64,000 bases of DNA from Monarcha castaneiventris obscurior (GCA_026261815.1 JAMPIT010000566.1:28235001-28299000); one strand, 5' to 3'. Counted from the stretch's first letter, positions 1 to 10,193 are shown. Translations and numbers: made by a program. The notes: generated by a model from the sequence alone, not told the origin.

Positions 1-210
1 TCCCATGATTTCTTGCATTTTGCAACAGCTTTATTTTTTAGCTGTTTATCTATGCAGCGATGTCTGCCCCTTCACCCTCCTGTTGTGGCTTAACCCTGGT
101 TAGCTAAGCAAGACACAGCTGCTTCCTCACTTCCCACCACCCCCAGTGGGATGGGAGAAGAGCAGAGGAAAAGTAAAACCAAAATATTTGTGGGTCAGGA
201 TAAAAAATTG

Positions 211-216
211 TTTAAT
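211..216 (-). promoter_or_regulatory. ATTAAA polyadenylation signal of the LTR
   Basis: The plus-strand hexamer TTTAAT reads ATTAAA on the minus strand. It lies about 150 bp downstream of the LTR TATA box in the sense direction, which is a normal R-region position. The copy at 59462-60036 keeps the equivalent hexamer at 59593-59598. Confidence 0.4.
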
Positions 217-362
217 AAGTGGAGGAGAAGTGGAAGGAGAGAGAAAAAACCCCATAAAATGTAATGTAAAGGCAATGACTCTCCACCTCCCATGGGTAGA
301 CCTGTGTCCATCCAGTTCCTGAGTAAAAGATGACTAACTTCCCTAAAAACCTCTCTTTTCCC

Positions 363-373
363 TTTTTATATAT
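363..373 (-). promoter_or_regulatory. TATA box inside the solo LTR
   Basis: On the minus strand this reads CATATATAAAAAGG, a strong match to a TATA box. It lies at the place where the two other copies of this LTR family carry degenerate TATA-like sequences. It would have driven retroviral transcription toward lower coordinates. Whether it is active today cannot be told from sequence. Confidence 0.5.
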
Positions 374-650
374 GAGCATGATGTATGGCAGGGAATGCCT
401 CTTTGGCAAATTCAAGTCATCTGCCTGATCATGCACACTCCCAACCTCTTCTGCACACACACCCCACTGCCCTCCTCAGTTTACTGGGGGGACACACAGT
501 GAGAAACAGAAAAAGTCTTGACACTGTGCAAGCAGTGCTCAACAACGGCTAAACATGAGCATTTTATCAGCGCTGGTTTTGGTGGTCATTCTAGAACACA
601 GACCCACATGAGCTGCTATGAAGAAAATTAACTCCATCCCAGCCAGTACA

Positions 651-1680
651 CCTCTCCACACAGGAAGATTAAAAAAATTTAAAAATTGGTAGTGCATTTT
701 ATCTTCTGTGTCAATTGAACAGTAATTTCTTTAAGAAACCCTACATGCTAAGAAAAGGAAATCCAGCTCCTGTATTTTCTCATGAATTATTGTTGACTAT
801 TTCTATCCAAATCACTGCTCCTGAGATTTTTCCAAATTCCTTCCAACAAATTGTTTCTAAAATCTTCCTCTCTGGGAACTGAATCTATATTGGTTGACTA
901 TTGATCCTTTTTCTGAGCTGAATGTTCCATGGAATTATATTGGCCTTGAAAGTCTGAGCTTAGTAGAGGTGGAAGTGAGATTCATGTGTTTTCCTGAAAC
1001 CCTGCTCTACTGACAGGTTCTCCTTGGGCCTTATTTGTGATGACTACATCTAGCAATCAATCCTACCCATCTTCCTGAACTGATGGCTGCCATTTGTTGT
1101 TTTAGATCTTGCATTTTTAAATAAGCTTTATTCATTCAGAAGTTTCTGCAATTCTCAGCCTGTCATCTGCTTGAGAACAGCCTGGCTCTGGTGTCTCTGC
1201 CTAGAGCTGTCAGGATGCTACTCTTCACTGACCAAAAGTGACCAAAGCCTCCCTTCTTTTTTTTTTTTTTTCCTTTTACATCTGGAGAGTGGAAACAGGC
1301 TGTGAATTCATTATGTGGCTCTACAAGGTAACTAGCCTGGATTTGATCTGATGCAATGAGGATATGCCAAGATATTCCTTGGCCTGAATTCTGGCTGCTT
1401 TATGCCCTCCCGGAAACAGCACCCTCTCAGTGCAGATCTAAGTCTCTCTGTCTGGTCTTCAGTGTGTAGGGAGTCATCTTTTTTACACTCTGCCATATAG
1501 TCTAGAAGCTACTGTACAGTCTGACAGATTGAGGAAAATCATTTAGAGGGCATGTAAATAGAAAGAGTGAAGGACAGATAGAGAGAGTGAGCACTTTATG
1601 CAAGCTATCTTAAAGCCAGTCACAAAGCCTAATTTGCTTTTCTGAGAACCACTCCTTTTAGGGAAGGACAAACTGGAGTT
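651..1680. other. No gene recognised
   Basis: AT-rich sequence with no recognisable repeat family or coding signal. The only simple feature is a run of about 16 T at 1257-1272. Confidence 0.6.
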
Positions 1681-1760
1681 GGAATAGAATAGAATAGAAT
1701 AGAATAGAATAGAATAGAATAGAATAGAATAGAATAGAATAGAATAGAATAGAATAGAAA
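1681..1760. repeat. (AATAG)n pentanucleotide microsatellite
   Basis: About 16 nearly uninterrupted copies of AATAG/GAATA over 80 bp. On its right it runs directly into a CR1-like 3' end (1756-1815). CR1 elements end in short ATTCTATG-like repeats, so the array may be an expansion of that tail. Confidence 0.95.
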
Positions 1761-1815
1761 TAGTTACAGCTGGAGGGGTATGTGCAATGCACATGTAGTC
1801 CAACCACTGTGACTG
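1756..1815 (-). mobile_element. CR1 LINE 3'-terminal fragment (degraded)
   Basis: Read on the minus strand, the final ~50 bp resemble a CR1 3' end: GGTTGGACTA, a degraded middle, then CTGTAACTATT running into the repeat tail. Only about 55 bp are recognisable and there is an AT/GC-variable insertion in the middle, so the assignment is moderate. Confidence 0.45.
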
Positions 1816-2917
1816 AAGATGGTTGCAGGACATAAATTAATTTCAGTGCTTTTGAAGTCAGAACTTTTTAACTATTCATTACTATTGTAGTGCTTCCCCA
1901 GTCTTCAAGGATCTGAGCTATATAGTGCACCATTCTGAAATTCTACAGTACCACCATCAGTAATGACATACTTCTAAGTGTGCTATGACAAAGAATAATG
2001 TATAACATTTCAGGAAGTGTGTTACCTAACCATGGTCAGACATATTTGAGATGTTTGGATTTTAATTTTCCTCTTATTTAGTTTTAAAAGTATGTTTGGG
2101 TTTGGGGTTTTTTCCTTTCCCAATGGATTTCCTGGTTTCTCTATTTTAAGTGCTCTGAAATCACTTTGCATTTTACCTATATAATAGATGATAACATTTC
2201 TCTTTTTAACAACTGGGTTTATAATAATAGAGTTTGTTATGGAAGGAAGATACTTCTTGTAACAACAGTAAGAATTTAAGCTGCTCTTTGTCTATTAGAG
2301 AAAAACTAATTTATTCAAGTAATTCTATTCCTGCAAGTTTTCAGTTAACAGACATGAATAAAAAATCTTAAAGATAATGGAATAATTCTAGAAGGCCAGA
2401 GCTTTTCTTGGAAACTCTAATTACTTAGATATTTCTTGGCATAACAAGTATGAAAGCTTAGGAAAAATTGATTCTAAAGATAATAGAAGATTGTTTTCTT
2501 GCATAATTTACTTAAAGTTTTTATTTAAAACAGAAAAGCAACAAAAAAACTACCCTGTGCTTTGAGCTTGAAAACATATCTAACATAAGAGAAAGACCCA
2601 TCTATTGTATGAGCCTAGTACATGTGATGCTTTTCAATACAAAAGGCTGTTACTGGTTTAATAATGTATTTGTTCTTTTCTTGAAAGAGTAAAATCAATA
2701 AAGCAATACTCACATAAGCTTCCTTATGGGTAGGCAGCTGAGAGTATATCCAGACTGCTAGTTGGCACAAAAATACCTCATCTTCAGTTTTGTCCTACAC
2801 ATGAAGCATGTGTCAGGTAAGGCACTGGGTATTTGGACATTTCATAACATCAAATCAGTGTCTATAACTTCGATCCTCCAAATTCATCTTGCACCAGCAT
2901 TTTTGCTGTTCTCCATT
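1816..2917. other. No gene recognised
   Basis: AT-rich, no repeat family recognised and no coding signal. A short T/G-rich stretch (GTTTGGGTTTGGGG) lies near 2092-2108. Confidence 0.6.
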
Positions 2918-3038
2918 GGGGTTTTTTGGTTTTTTGTTTTGTTTTGGGGTTTGTGGGTTTTTTTTGTTTTGTTTTGTTTTGTTTTGTTTTGGGTTTTTTG
3001 TTGTGTTGGGGTGGGTTTTTTTTGTTTGTTTCTTTTTC
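2918..3038. repeat. T/G-rich low-complexity tract with (GTTTT)n core
   Basis: About 120 bp almost entirely T and G on the plus strand. The core at 2965-2990 is a GTTTT pentamer array. G-runs of 3-4 lie at 2918, 2946, 2955, 2991, 3008 and 3013. The 93-, 76-, 78- and 60-codon reading frames over this tract are low-complexity artefacts, not genes. Confidence 0.85.
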
Positions 3039-3100
3039 CCTAACCTGGGTTTCTGATGAGCTTCTCTTGTTAGAACTGCAAACAAATGTGACTAACACAA

Positions 3101-4736
3101 GTAGTTAATATGAAAAGGGTAGTTGGAGCCCTAGGAAGGAAATCATGCAGTAACTTGCAAAATAACTAGTCCTTCATTATAGGTTTTTATTTATTTTTTT
3201 GGTGTGGTTTTGGGTTTTGCCTAAGAATAATGATTGAGTGTTGTTTCTTTAATACTTCTCCTCAGTGCTGAACATATGGGTAAGTTCTTTGTAAAATAGG
3301 GATGGTGAAAAATAAAACCCAGAAGATCAACACTGAGGTAGTAAGACTCCACACAGAGAATGTTGCAGACTGCATCTGCTCCAGGAGCATGGACCTGAAT
3401 CTGCTTTGTTTTGTTCCTCAGCAAGCCAAGTACAATTATAAGTCCCAGGGAAAGTTATTTTTTTTTCCATTCTAACCTAGGAATTCTAATGGCTATATTT
3501 CACCACTGAAAGATTGCTTTAAAAAGTATTAAGTACTGTAGAAAAAGATGTGTTTTTCCTGAGTGCTCTGGAAATCTGAATGATAATTTTCAAAAGCTTT
3601 TGTGGATCAGCCTATGGTTTGAAAGAACTGTTAGTTTCCTCTTAGGTCGAATCATCCAAGTCCCAGAAAAAGCATGGTTTTTGGACTGTCAGTCTCAGAC
3701 TATGAGGCTTCAACAAGTGATGTCTGTGACGGCCTCAGTGAAAGCAGCTCTTACCCTACCGACAGCCCTTGGCTTTTTGTTGCCAGTAACAGAGCAACAC
3801 TTCTCAGTCATTCTCACACCAGTATTTGTGGGATGAAGCAACTGATCTGTGCAGAAAACCTTCTTGAAATAGAGGTGGAAGTGGAAAATCTCTTTTAAAA
3901 ATGTATCAGCCCCTGCCTCTTCCAGGCTGAAGAGGCTGAACTCAGAAGCAGTTTCTTCGGCACAACTGGGAGGTGTCACACAACAGTGTGGGAGTGAAAA
4001 GCCAAGTGGTACACACAAAGAGTTTTGCCACTGAATGCTTCGAAATGGTGAAACTATGGTTCCCATTCCTCACCTGTAGCTTCTTGAAACAAAATGTGTT
4101 AGGACCCTGGAATTTCAAAAAAAGCTTTATTTAAGCAATATATCTCATGATGAGTTTTAAGCCCACAAAGTTTACTTGCTCTGTCCAGACTTCCTGTGGA
4201 CGTTTAAGTTCCTTAAAACATAGCTTGATTTTTGGACCCAATGGTCTTCCAGCAATGAACTTTTCAGACTTTCCAAAGACCAGCTGCTTGGAATTAGGAA
4301 ATTTTGAGCTTCTCTGTGTCTTTTGAGTTTTCAGAGGAGTTGCATCTGTACGAGTCTTCTGAAGGTTTTAAAAATTTTGCTGAACATCACTGTAAAGATT
4401 TTTAGCTTTTCATGAGAAAATGAAACATTTGTTCCCATTTGTATTATTAGTGAAATTTTTAAAAATATCCATGTATTGAAGGTATGTATGCTGACTTTCA
4501 AAGAATAGATCTTCAAAAGCCCTTGAAAAGGTTTAAACCACATGGCCATGGATATGTTTATGAAGTTGATGATTAGTGGTATGTGTGTATGCAAAATACC
4601 AGAAATAGCCTTCTGTTTCAGGCAAACAAATATTAAGCTAACAAAAATTATTGATTTCAATTACTTAGTCCCACTAAAGGCACTAGGACACGAACCACCA
4701 CAATTTTTAGAATGTGATTCTTCTCTGAGTTTATCT
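3101..4736. other. No gene recognised; one marginal reading frame at 3710-4066
   Basis: Mostly AT-rich. Between 3600 and 4070 the composition is more balanced and open frames occur on both strands: 118 codons minus at 3710-4066, and 74 and 78 codons plus. Several overlapping frames in conflicting directions are what a locally stop-poor sequence gives by chance. I recognise no domain. Confidence 0.5.
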
Positions 4737-4775
4737 ATTTATTTATTTATTTGTTTGTTTGTTTGTTTATTTATT
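4737..4775. repeat. Compound (TTTA)n(TTTG)n(TTTA)n microsatellite
   Basis: Tetranucleotide array that switches from ATTT to GTTT units and back over about 39 bp. Confidence 0.85.
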
Positions 4776-4780
4776 CATTG

Positions 4781-7607
4781 CAGTGGAGCATCTTTATTAT
4801 ACAGATATCCGAACAAATATTCTAGATCTCTACCGAAGTAAGTATTTTAAAGGAAATGCCTGATTTACCTTCACCATCATAACAGGGAAATAAATGCCTG
4901 TGTGAACTTCCAGAATAAAATCACTTAGATTAAGTTCTTAATGTCTGTAGAAGTTCCTTTCCAGTTTAAAATTTAAGGCATTCCCTTATTTCCCTTCTAA
5001 CCAAAATTAATTTATGCCCTGCCTAGATGCAGGAACTTGAGGACCAAGTACAGATAGATTATGTGGCAGGTACTACAGAAAATAATCGTATCTTAATTTC
5101 TGCAATTTTAAGATAAACAAAGAAAATTGTGTTTGTCTTAGCTTAACTTATCCTGCTTTGTTAAGATAAGGTAGAATAAATTGCATTGTGGCATTCCCAT
5201 GTTTGTCTTTAGAGGGAGAAGACAGCGAATTTAATTTTTAAAACAGATAAAACTGTTAGTCATTCCAGTCAGTTAATTAACAGAAATTTCAACTTGGTTG
5301 GCTGAAAGGAACCAACACCGAGACAAAGTGACTAGTGGTAACAATTTTTATATAGGTCCATTTTGTGATGGGAGCTCTAGTCTACAAGTAGGAGAAAGAA
5401 TCCATGTAGAATTAATCAGAAATCTTTTCAGTACAGTTTAGTATTTCAATGATGACTGAAAAATATCTTGGATAGTTTATAAACAACCATTAATATCTAC
5501 CCCAAATACAGGCTTAAATCTTCAGTGAGTTATCCTTCAGTATTCTGAATCATGCAAGGGATGGTATTTGCATATTAGGAGTAAGAGGGCCCTGCAAAGG
5601 ATCTCAGATATCTTCATGCTGTCAATGTACCTACACTACCTTAAAAAACTTTAAAAGTTTAACTCTAATCAGTAAGCATAAGAATCTAATGATATTTGCT
5701 ATACCATGTTTTATCTGAGATACCAGTGTAACAGACGTGACAGAGCATCTATGGGGGACAAGTTTAACCAAGGCCAGAGAGGATACATTAAGTCACTGAA
5801 AATATTACTAAAGCCCTATATTTAAGATGTCAAATGGAGTAATAGGTAACTGGTTTAGGGTTATCTGAGATATCTCTAGATTACATTACCTGCTTTAACT
5901 GCATCTCCATTGAGACAGAGCTTGGCTTATCTGTTGATACCTTCCTACACACTCCTTAGAACCCCTGTTCTTATGTTGAACCCTATACCTACTTTTCAGA
6001 AATCTGAAGAAGTGATTCTGCAGCATGAACCTGTGCACAGTCTGGATCCCAGGCAGAGTACTCTAAAGAGCCAAACATGAGGATAGATAATGGGATATGC
6101 ACAACTATGTCTCTATGCTCCTTAATGAAGCTCTGAACTCAAGAGAGATGGAACACATGCACAGCTTCATAGTAACGCTATTATTTCCACTACTTGAGCC
6201 TGTCTTTTTTGTATTGAAAGTACGCATGAACTTAGTCTTGGTATAAACCCAGTGTGCAAGAAAATACTCTTCCACAGAAATAGACATGATTTTTTATATT
6301 TTTATACTACTTTCATCTAAGTGCAGGACTACTCTTTTGGGTTTGTTAGAAACAGTTTTTCCAGCACTTACATGCAGTCTTTTATTCTTTTGCTCTTGAG
6401 CTGATGTTTGTTTCAAACATCATTATTCTAATTTCTGTTATAAAGAGCTGTACAACTGAGAGCATTTTATGGACCTATGTTAATAAGCAAAATAGCAGTG
6501 AAATATTAATAAGATTTTTGAGCTATTAGCATTACGTTCTTTTATCACAAATCAGAAAATAAGTTTGTGTTATATTACCAACCAACAGAACCACTCTAAT
6601 AATTAAAAAATTTTCACCTCAAAGCCTCCAAAAAACTTTGTATTTAATAGCAAGCTCACTTGTGATATATGTAGTTCTAAAACCAGTTCCAATAGGTTTT
6701 ACTATAAAAGTACTATCTGATTGAGAGAAATTATGGTTATTGCTGTGCTAAGAGCAGGAGCTAAATCTCCTCCCACAGTTCTATTCACCTGCCTTGTATT
6801 TACATCATATACCTTATTCAACACATACAATTCTGTCACTTGGGAAATAACACATTTGTTATATAAATTTATATAGAAATGCTCAGCTCAAATATTGAGA
6901 GCACAGAATTGGAGCCACCTCTGGGAATGAAACAAGAATCAAAATGTGAAGAGGTGTTGGGAAACATACTATAAATAGAGCAGCAGTGTAGGACCCTTAA
7001 TATCCAAAGATCAGAGAATATCTTAAAATACTCACTACAGGGCTGCAGTAGGAGAAAAGCAAATTTATGTATGTGAGAAGAATGATATTTGATTTAGATA
7101 TTTGAACATTTTTTATTTATCCACCTTATAAATATATACTACAAGTGCTTTTGAGTAATTCTCATTAGTATTTTGATGGAAAAGTAATTTGTTTTGTTGA
7201 AAATGTATGCTTTTCTTCTGTGATTTTTCAGGTCTAATAAAATTATGAACTTTGGGATTTTTTACTTTAGTTTGTTATTTTATTGATACTAATAATTTTC
7301 TCCCTTTTTTGACAAAAAAATGTTTTCATCATTGTGCCTCTCGGAAAGTACAAGCCACAAGCTCAAAGCAAGGCTATAAAATGGAGCATATAATTTGCAC
7401 TACATGAACATTCAGTACCAAAGATCTGAGAAGCTTAAATTTCCTGATGAAGTTCTCAGTGTGAAAGAATTCTGATCCTTAGTCTTTGAAACAGAAGAGC
7501 ATATTTTTAATGTTTAGCTGAAAAAATAGAAAAACCCCACAAAAATAAATTTCTGAAATGTATTCTGAAATAAATGCAGAGAAAAATTTAAAGTTTTGGC
7601 TTCAGAG
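4781..7607. other. No gene recognised
   Basis: AT-rich sequence with no recognisable repeat family. The 12-mer TTATCTGAGATA occurs near 5711 and again near 5861; I assign no meaning to it. Confidence 0.6.
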
Positions 7608-7645
7608 AAATGGGGACAAGAATGAAAAATGGGGACAAGAATGAA
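7608..7645. repeat. 19-bp perfect tandem duplication
   Basis: Two adjacent identical copies of AAATGGGGACAAGAATGAA (7608-7626 and 7627-7645). This looks like a recent replication-slippage duplication. Confidence 0.9.
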
Positions 7646-7952
7646 AAAGTACTACCTGATAGCTGTTAGTTAAATTAAGATTATATTTGACAACATATTG
7701 ATAATAGTTTAAACAATTTATTATTGAAGAGGGATTACACACGTGGATGTGTATTTTACATAATGTTATACTTGCAGTAGAGTAAAATTAGTTAAATGAG
7801 CAATAATTTTGTGCAATTAGATCATTCTCAGTCTCAGGGTTTCAAAATCATAAAAATATAGTGAAAAATAAAATAATGAAGAACCTGTGATACTTTGTCC
7901 TTTTTATTAAATTTAAAAGATTGGTCCATGTAAAATATCAGTTAATGACACT

Positions 7953-7982
7953 TTATAAATATCACAATAGTGATATTTATAA
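7953..7982. repeat. Perfect 13-bp hairpin, 4-nt loop
   Basis: Arm TTATAAATATCAC (7953-7965), loop AATA, exact reverse complement at 7970-7982. It lies 90 bp from the larger hairpin at 8072-8114. Confidence 0.9.
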
Positions 7983-8045
7983 TATCTTTATGCAAAGAAC
8001 TCAAAAAAGGAATTTTTTTACTATGTTCCATTAAGCCATGACGTT

Positions 8046-8065
8046 TGTCACTGTCATTGTGACAG
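8046..8065. repeat. Short inverted repeat
   Basis: TGTCAC (8046-8051) pairs with GTGACA (8059-8064). An alternative register pairs CTGTCA (8051-8056) with TGACAG (8060-8065). The stem is only 6 bp and is listed because it abuts the strong hairpin that follows. Confidence 0.6.
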
Positions 8066-8071
8066 CTGGGC

Positions 8072-8114
8072 ATTAAGATCCCATAAGAAAGGCAGTTTCT
8101 TATGGGATCTTAAT
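8072..8114. repeat. Perfect 19-bp hairpin, 5-nt loop
   Basis: Arm ATTAAGATCCCATAAGAAA (8072-8090), loop GGCAG (8091-8095), exact reverse complement at 8096-8114. A 19-of-19 match so close together is far beyond chance for a window this size. The flanking bases do not continue the pairing. It could be a replication template-switch product, the core of a small palindromic element, or a small-RNA hairpin. The short stem and loop make a canonical microRNA precursor unlikely. Confidence 0.95.
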
Positions 8115-8498
8115 TTCTCATTATTATGTGTCAGCAGTGCTCTCTTTCTGAGCCAGTTGCAATGTGCATGTGCCGACTGCACGAAGTGTGCATGTTCACA
8201 GTAAGTAGAGAAGGAATGAGAGGGTATTTGTAATCAGAAAAAATTCTATGTGAATTATCCTTGCTGCTTCAATTAAGAAGGAATGTCTGTTCCATGAGTG
8301 TTGTAATTGTATTTTAAACAATGTGTGCTAATTCTTCATCTTCACCTAAACTTGCAAGAATTTAGTGTATTATAGCATAAAAATGTCAGAAACAAAGACC
8401 TACTTTTCCCTCTGAGGGTATTGAAAAGTGTTGAACAGGACTCAAAAGTCATGATTCTTTGAGCAACCTAAAACACTCTTCACAAAAGGCCCCAGCAC
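8115..8498. other. No gene recognised
   Basis: AT-rich spacer between the hairpin cluster and the compound repeat locus. Confidence 0.6.
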
Positions 8499-8640
8499 AG
8501 AATAGAATAATTGAATAATTTAGGTTGGAAAAGACCTTTAAGACCATCAAGTCCAACCATTAACCCAGCAATGCAGATCACTACTGAATCATGCCCCTGA
8601 ACACCACATCAACACTTTCATTGTGCACTTCCAGCCATGT
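8499..8640 (-). mobile_element. CR1 LINE 3' end, 5'-truncated
   Basis: On the minus strand the last ~115 bp match the CR1 3' UTR closely: GGTTAATGGTTGGACTTGAT, then GGTCTTAAAGGTCTTTTCCA, then an ATTATTCTATTCTG-type tail. Similarity weakens beyond 8615 and is lost near 8640. A short 5'-truncated copy is the usual outcome of CR1 insertion. It may have landed in, or joined to, the retroviral sequence that lies to its right in the same orientation. Confidence 0.85.
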
Positions 8641-8645
8641 TGCAG

Positions 8646-9000
8646 TGATTTGTGTCTCTCTGAAATTGCAAGAGTGACAGCATACTTTTTTTTCAAGTAT
8701 TTTGAGAGTTTTTCTGGATTCTTCCCTTTTTCAGGGGTGAGATTACAAAACATTGGAGGTGCCCCCAGTCCACGCTTGCCCATACTATCACACACACACT
8801 CTGCCACTCATATCTATCCAGGCTTGGAGTAGATTTTTGGGTGATGTTCTTTAATAGTTTAACCTTAAACAAGACCTGAACCATATGCAGCATCATGCTG
8901 ATTCAGGAATCATGGCAAAAAGAACCAGGCTGGTTTATCAGGTTTCATCATTATTCAAAGGATATTCAAAAACTTTAAAATTCTCAAATGCCAAGATGTA
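8646..9000 (-). pseudogene. Possible decayed ERVL gag-like remnant
   Basis: On the minus strand, about 45 codons within 8650-8800 read like a natural protein. They are rich in Lys, Pro and Leu, with a Cys-Asn-Leu-Thr-Pro-Glu-Lys stretch and a Leu-Ser-Lys-Tyr-Leu-Lys-Lys-Lys stretch. The reading breaks upstream and ends downstream in CR1-derived sequence. It has the orientation and position expected for gag downstream of the LTR and leader at 9130-10193. The gag label rests on context and on a vague resemblance I cannot check here. The gene is broken by frameshifts, by the CR1 junction and by loss of everything beyond it. Confidence 0.35.
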
Positions 9001-9011
9001 GTCAGCCTAAA

Positions 9012-9129
9012 GGGGAAGGAAGGAAGGAAGGAAGGAAGGAAGGAAGGAAGGAAGGAAGGAAGGAAGGAAGGAAGGAAGGAAGGAAGGAAGGAAGGAAGGA
9101 AGGAAGGAAGGAAGGAAGGAAGGAAGGAA
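9012..9129. repeat. (GGAA)n tetranucleotide microsatellite, ~29 units
   Basis: About 118 bp of nearly pure AAGG/GGAA repeat. It separates the retroviral leader (right) from the gag-like remnant (left), so it expanded within the old provirus. Its purity and length suggest high mutability. GGAA is also the core recognised by ETS-family transcription factors. Confidence 0.97.
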
Positions 9130-9542
9130 ATTGTAGAAACGTATCTCCCCCATAGGCTGGCTGTCCGAGGAGAACAGACAAAAGATGTACTTAATAATAG
9201 ATGTAATTAATAATTAATTACCAAGAGGTAGCTCCCAAAATACAGCAATGCTGAGAACACTCACCAGATTAGTTTCATGGCCAGTGATTCTATCATATCG
9301 TAGGCCAGGTCAATGCTATGAAGTACAACAAAATGATAATCTTAGCCCAGACCCCAAGAATGATAACGATCACTGCAGGGATTACATGCTGCACAACCCT
9401 GACAACAAGTGCAACTCTGAGAGCAAATGAATTGTGACCAGCAACTATTAAACCTATATAGTGAATGCTTATGACAACTTGCTTTTAACACACTCTGGTC
9501 AGATTTGTTATCTCAACCCTTTGTGCTGCACACTGGGCACCA
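9130..9542 (-). mobile_element. ERVL-like proviral leader (5' internal region)
   Basis: Minus-strand sequence directly downstream of the LTR at 9551-10193. It starts with a primer-binding-site-like TGGTGCCCAGTGTGCAGC, then AAAGGGTTGAGATAACAAA, then about 370 bp of untranslated-looking sequence that I recall as typical of avian ERVL internal starts. It ends at the (GGAA)n array. Its presence shows that this LTR is the 5' LTR of a partial provirus and not a solo LTR. No 3' LTR of this provirus was found toward lower coordinates before the CR1 junction. Confidence 0.6.
9525..9542 (-). other. Retroviral primer-binding site
   Basis: Minus-strand TGGTGCCCAGTGTGCAGC begins with the TGG that pairs with the universal CCA end of a tRNA. 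It lies 8 bp past the LTR end. That spacer is longer than the usual few bases, so the LTR boundary may be a few bases off. I cannot name the primer tRNA with confidence. Confidence 0.5.
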
Positions 9543-9550
9543 AAAAGGGC

Positions 9551-10193
9551 CTTCATGGTTTAACCCCATATGGAAGCTTTCTACTGTGCAGATGCCCCTT
9601 CCCCCACTATCTGTGGAATGGGGAGGAAAATTAAGGAAAAGGAGAACCCATGGGTTGAGATAAGAACAATTCAAATAAAGTACACGTTTATAACTAAGCC
9701 TTATAAGTAAACTTAAAGTTTAAAAGTAAAATCTAATAATACTAATAATGCCAAAAATGCTAATAATAATAATAATAATAATAATAATGAAAAGGAGAGA
9801 CAGATATAAATAAAACCCAAGAAAGGCAAGTGAAAGGCACAGTACAAATGCTCAAAACTAGCTGACTGATGCAGTCTGACACTGAGCAGCCATCAAGCCC
9901 TTCCCAGACAACTTACCCCAATTTGTATACTGGGCATGACACTACACAGCATAAAATATCCCTTTGGCCTGTTTGGGTAAACTGTCCTGGCCATGCTTCC
10001 TCCCAGCTTCTTGTGCATATCCTCACTGGCAGAGAACAGGAAACTGGAAAGTCCTTGACTTACAGTAAGCACTGCTCAGCAACAGCTAATGCTTCATTGT
10101 GTTATCAACTTTATTCTCATACTAAAACCAGGACACGGCACTGTACCAGCTACTAGGAAGAAAACTAACTCCACCTCAGATGAAATCAGAACA
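9551..10193 (-). mobile_element. 5' LTR of a truncated ERVL-like provirus (short LTR family)
   Basis: Same family as 81-650 and 59462-60036. The plus strand begins CATGGTTTAACCCC near the left edge. It contains the conserved block ATACTGGGCATGAC, then CCTTTGGCCTGTTTGGGT. It ends GAAGAAAACTAACTCCACCT followed by AGAACA. Sense is minus: a degenerate TATA-like sequence (TATACAAAT near 9922-9930) lies upstream of the 3' part. An AAT trinucleotide array interrupts it at 9761-9788. The 95-codon plus-strand frame inside it is antisense noise. Confidence 0.85.
9761..9788. repeat. (AAT)n microsatellite within the LTR
   Basis: About nine AAT units. An AT-rich trinucleotide stretch at this place is typical of this LTR family. 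Confidence 0.9.

Larger units (their letters stand above)
81..650 (-). mobile_element. Solo LTR of an avian ERVL-like endogenous retrovirus (short LTR family)
   Basis: About 570 bp with TGT at the left edge and ACA at the right edge. On the minus strand it matches the layout I recall for a common avian ERVL-like LTR: a start ending in ...GGGATGGAGTTAATTTTC, a central TATA region, and an end reading ...CCAGGGTTAAGCCACAACA. The flanks are CCTCC (76-80) and CCTCT (651-655), which fits a 5-bp target duplication with one mismatch. No primer-binding site follows the LTR on its internal side (below position 81), so this is a solo LTR left by recombination between two LTRs. The same family recurs at 9551-10193 and 59462-60036. 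The family name is inferred; the LTR identity is well supported. Confidence 0.8.

Noticed and set aside
3710..4066. 118-codon minus frame outside known repeats
   Set aside because: Other frames on both strands overlap it, it has no recognisable domain, and its length is at chance level for 64 kb.
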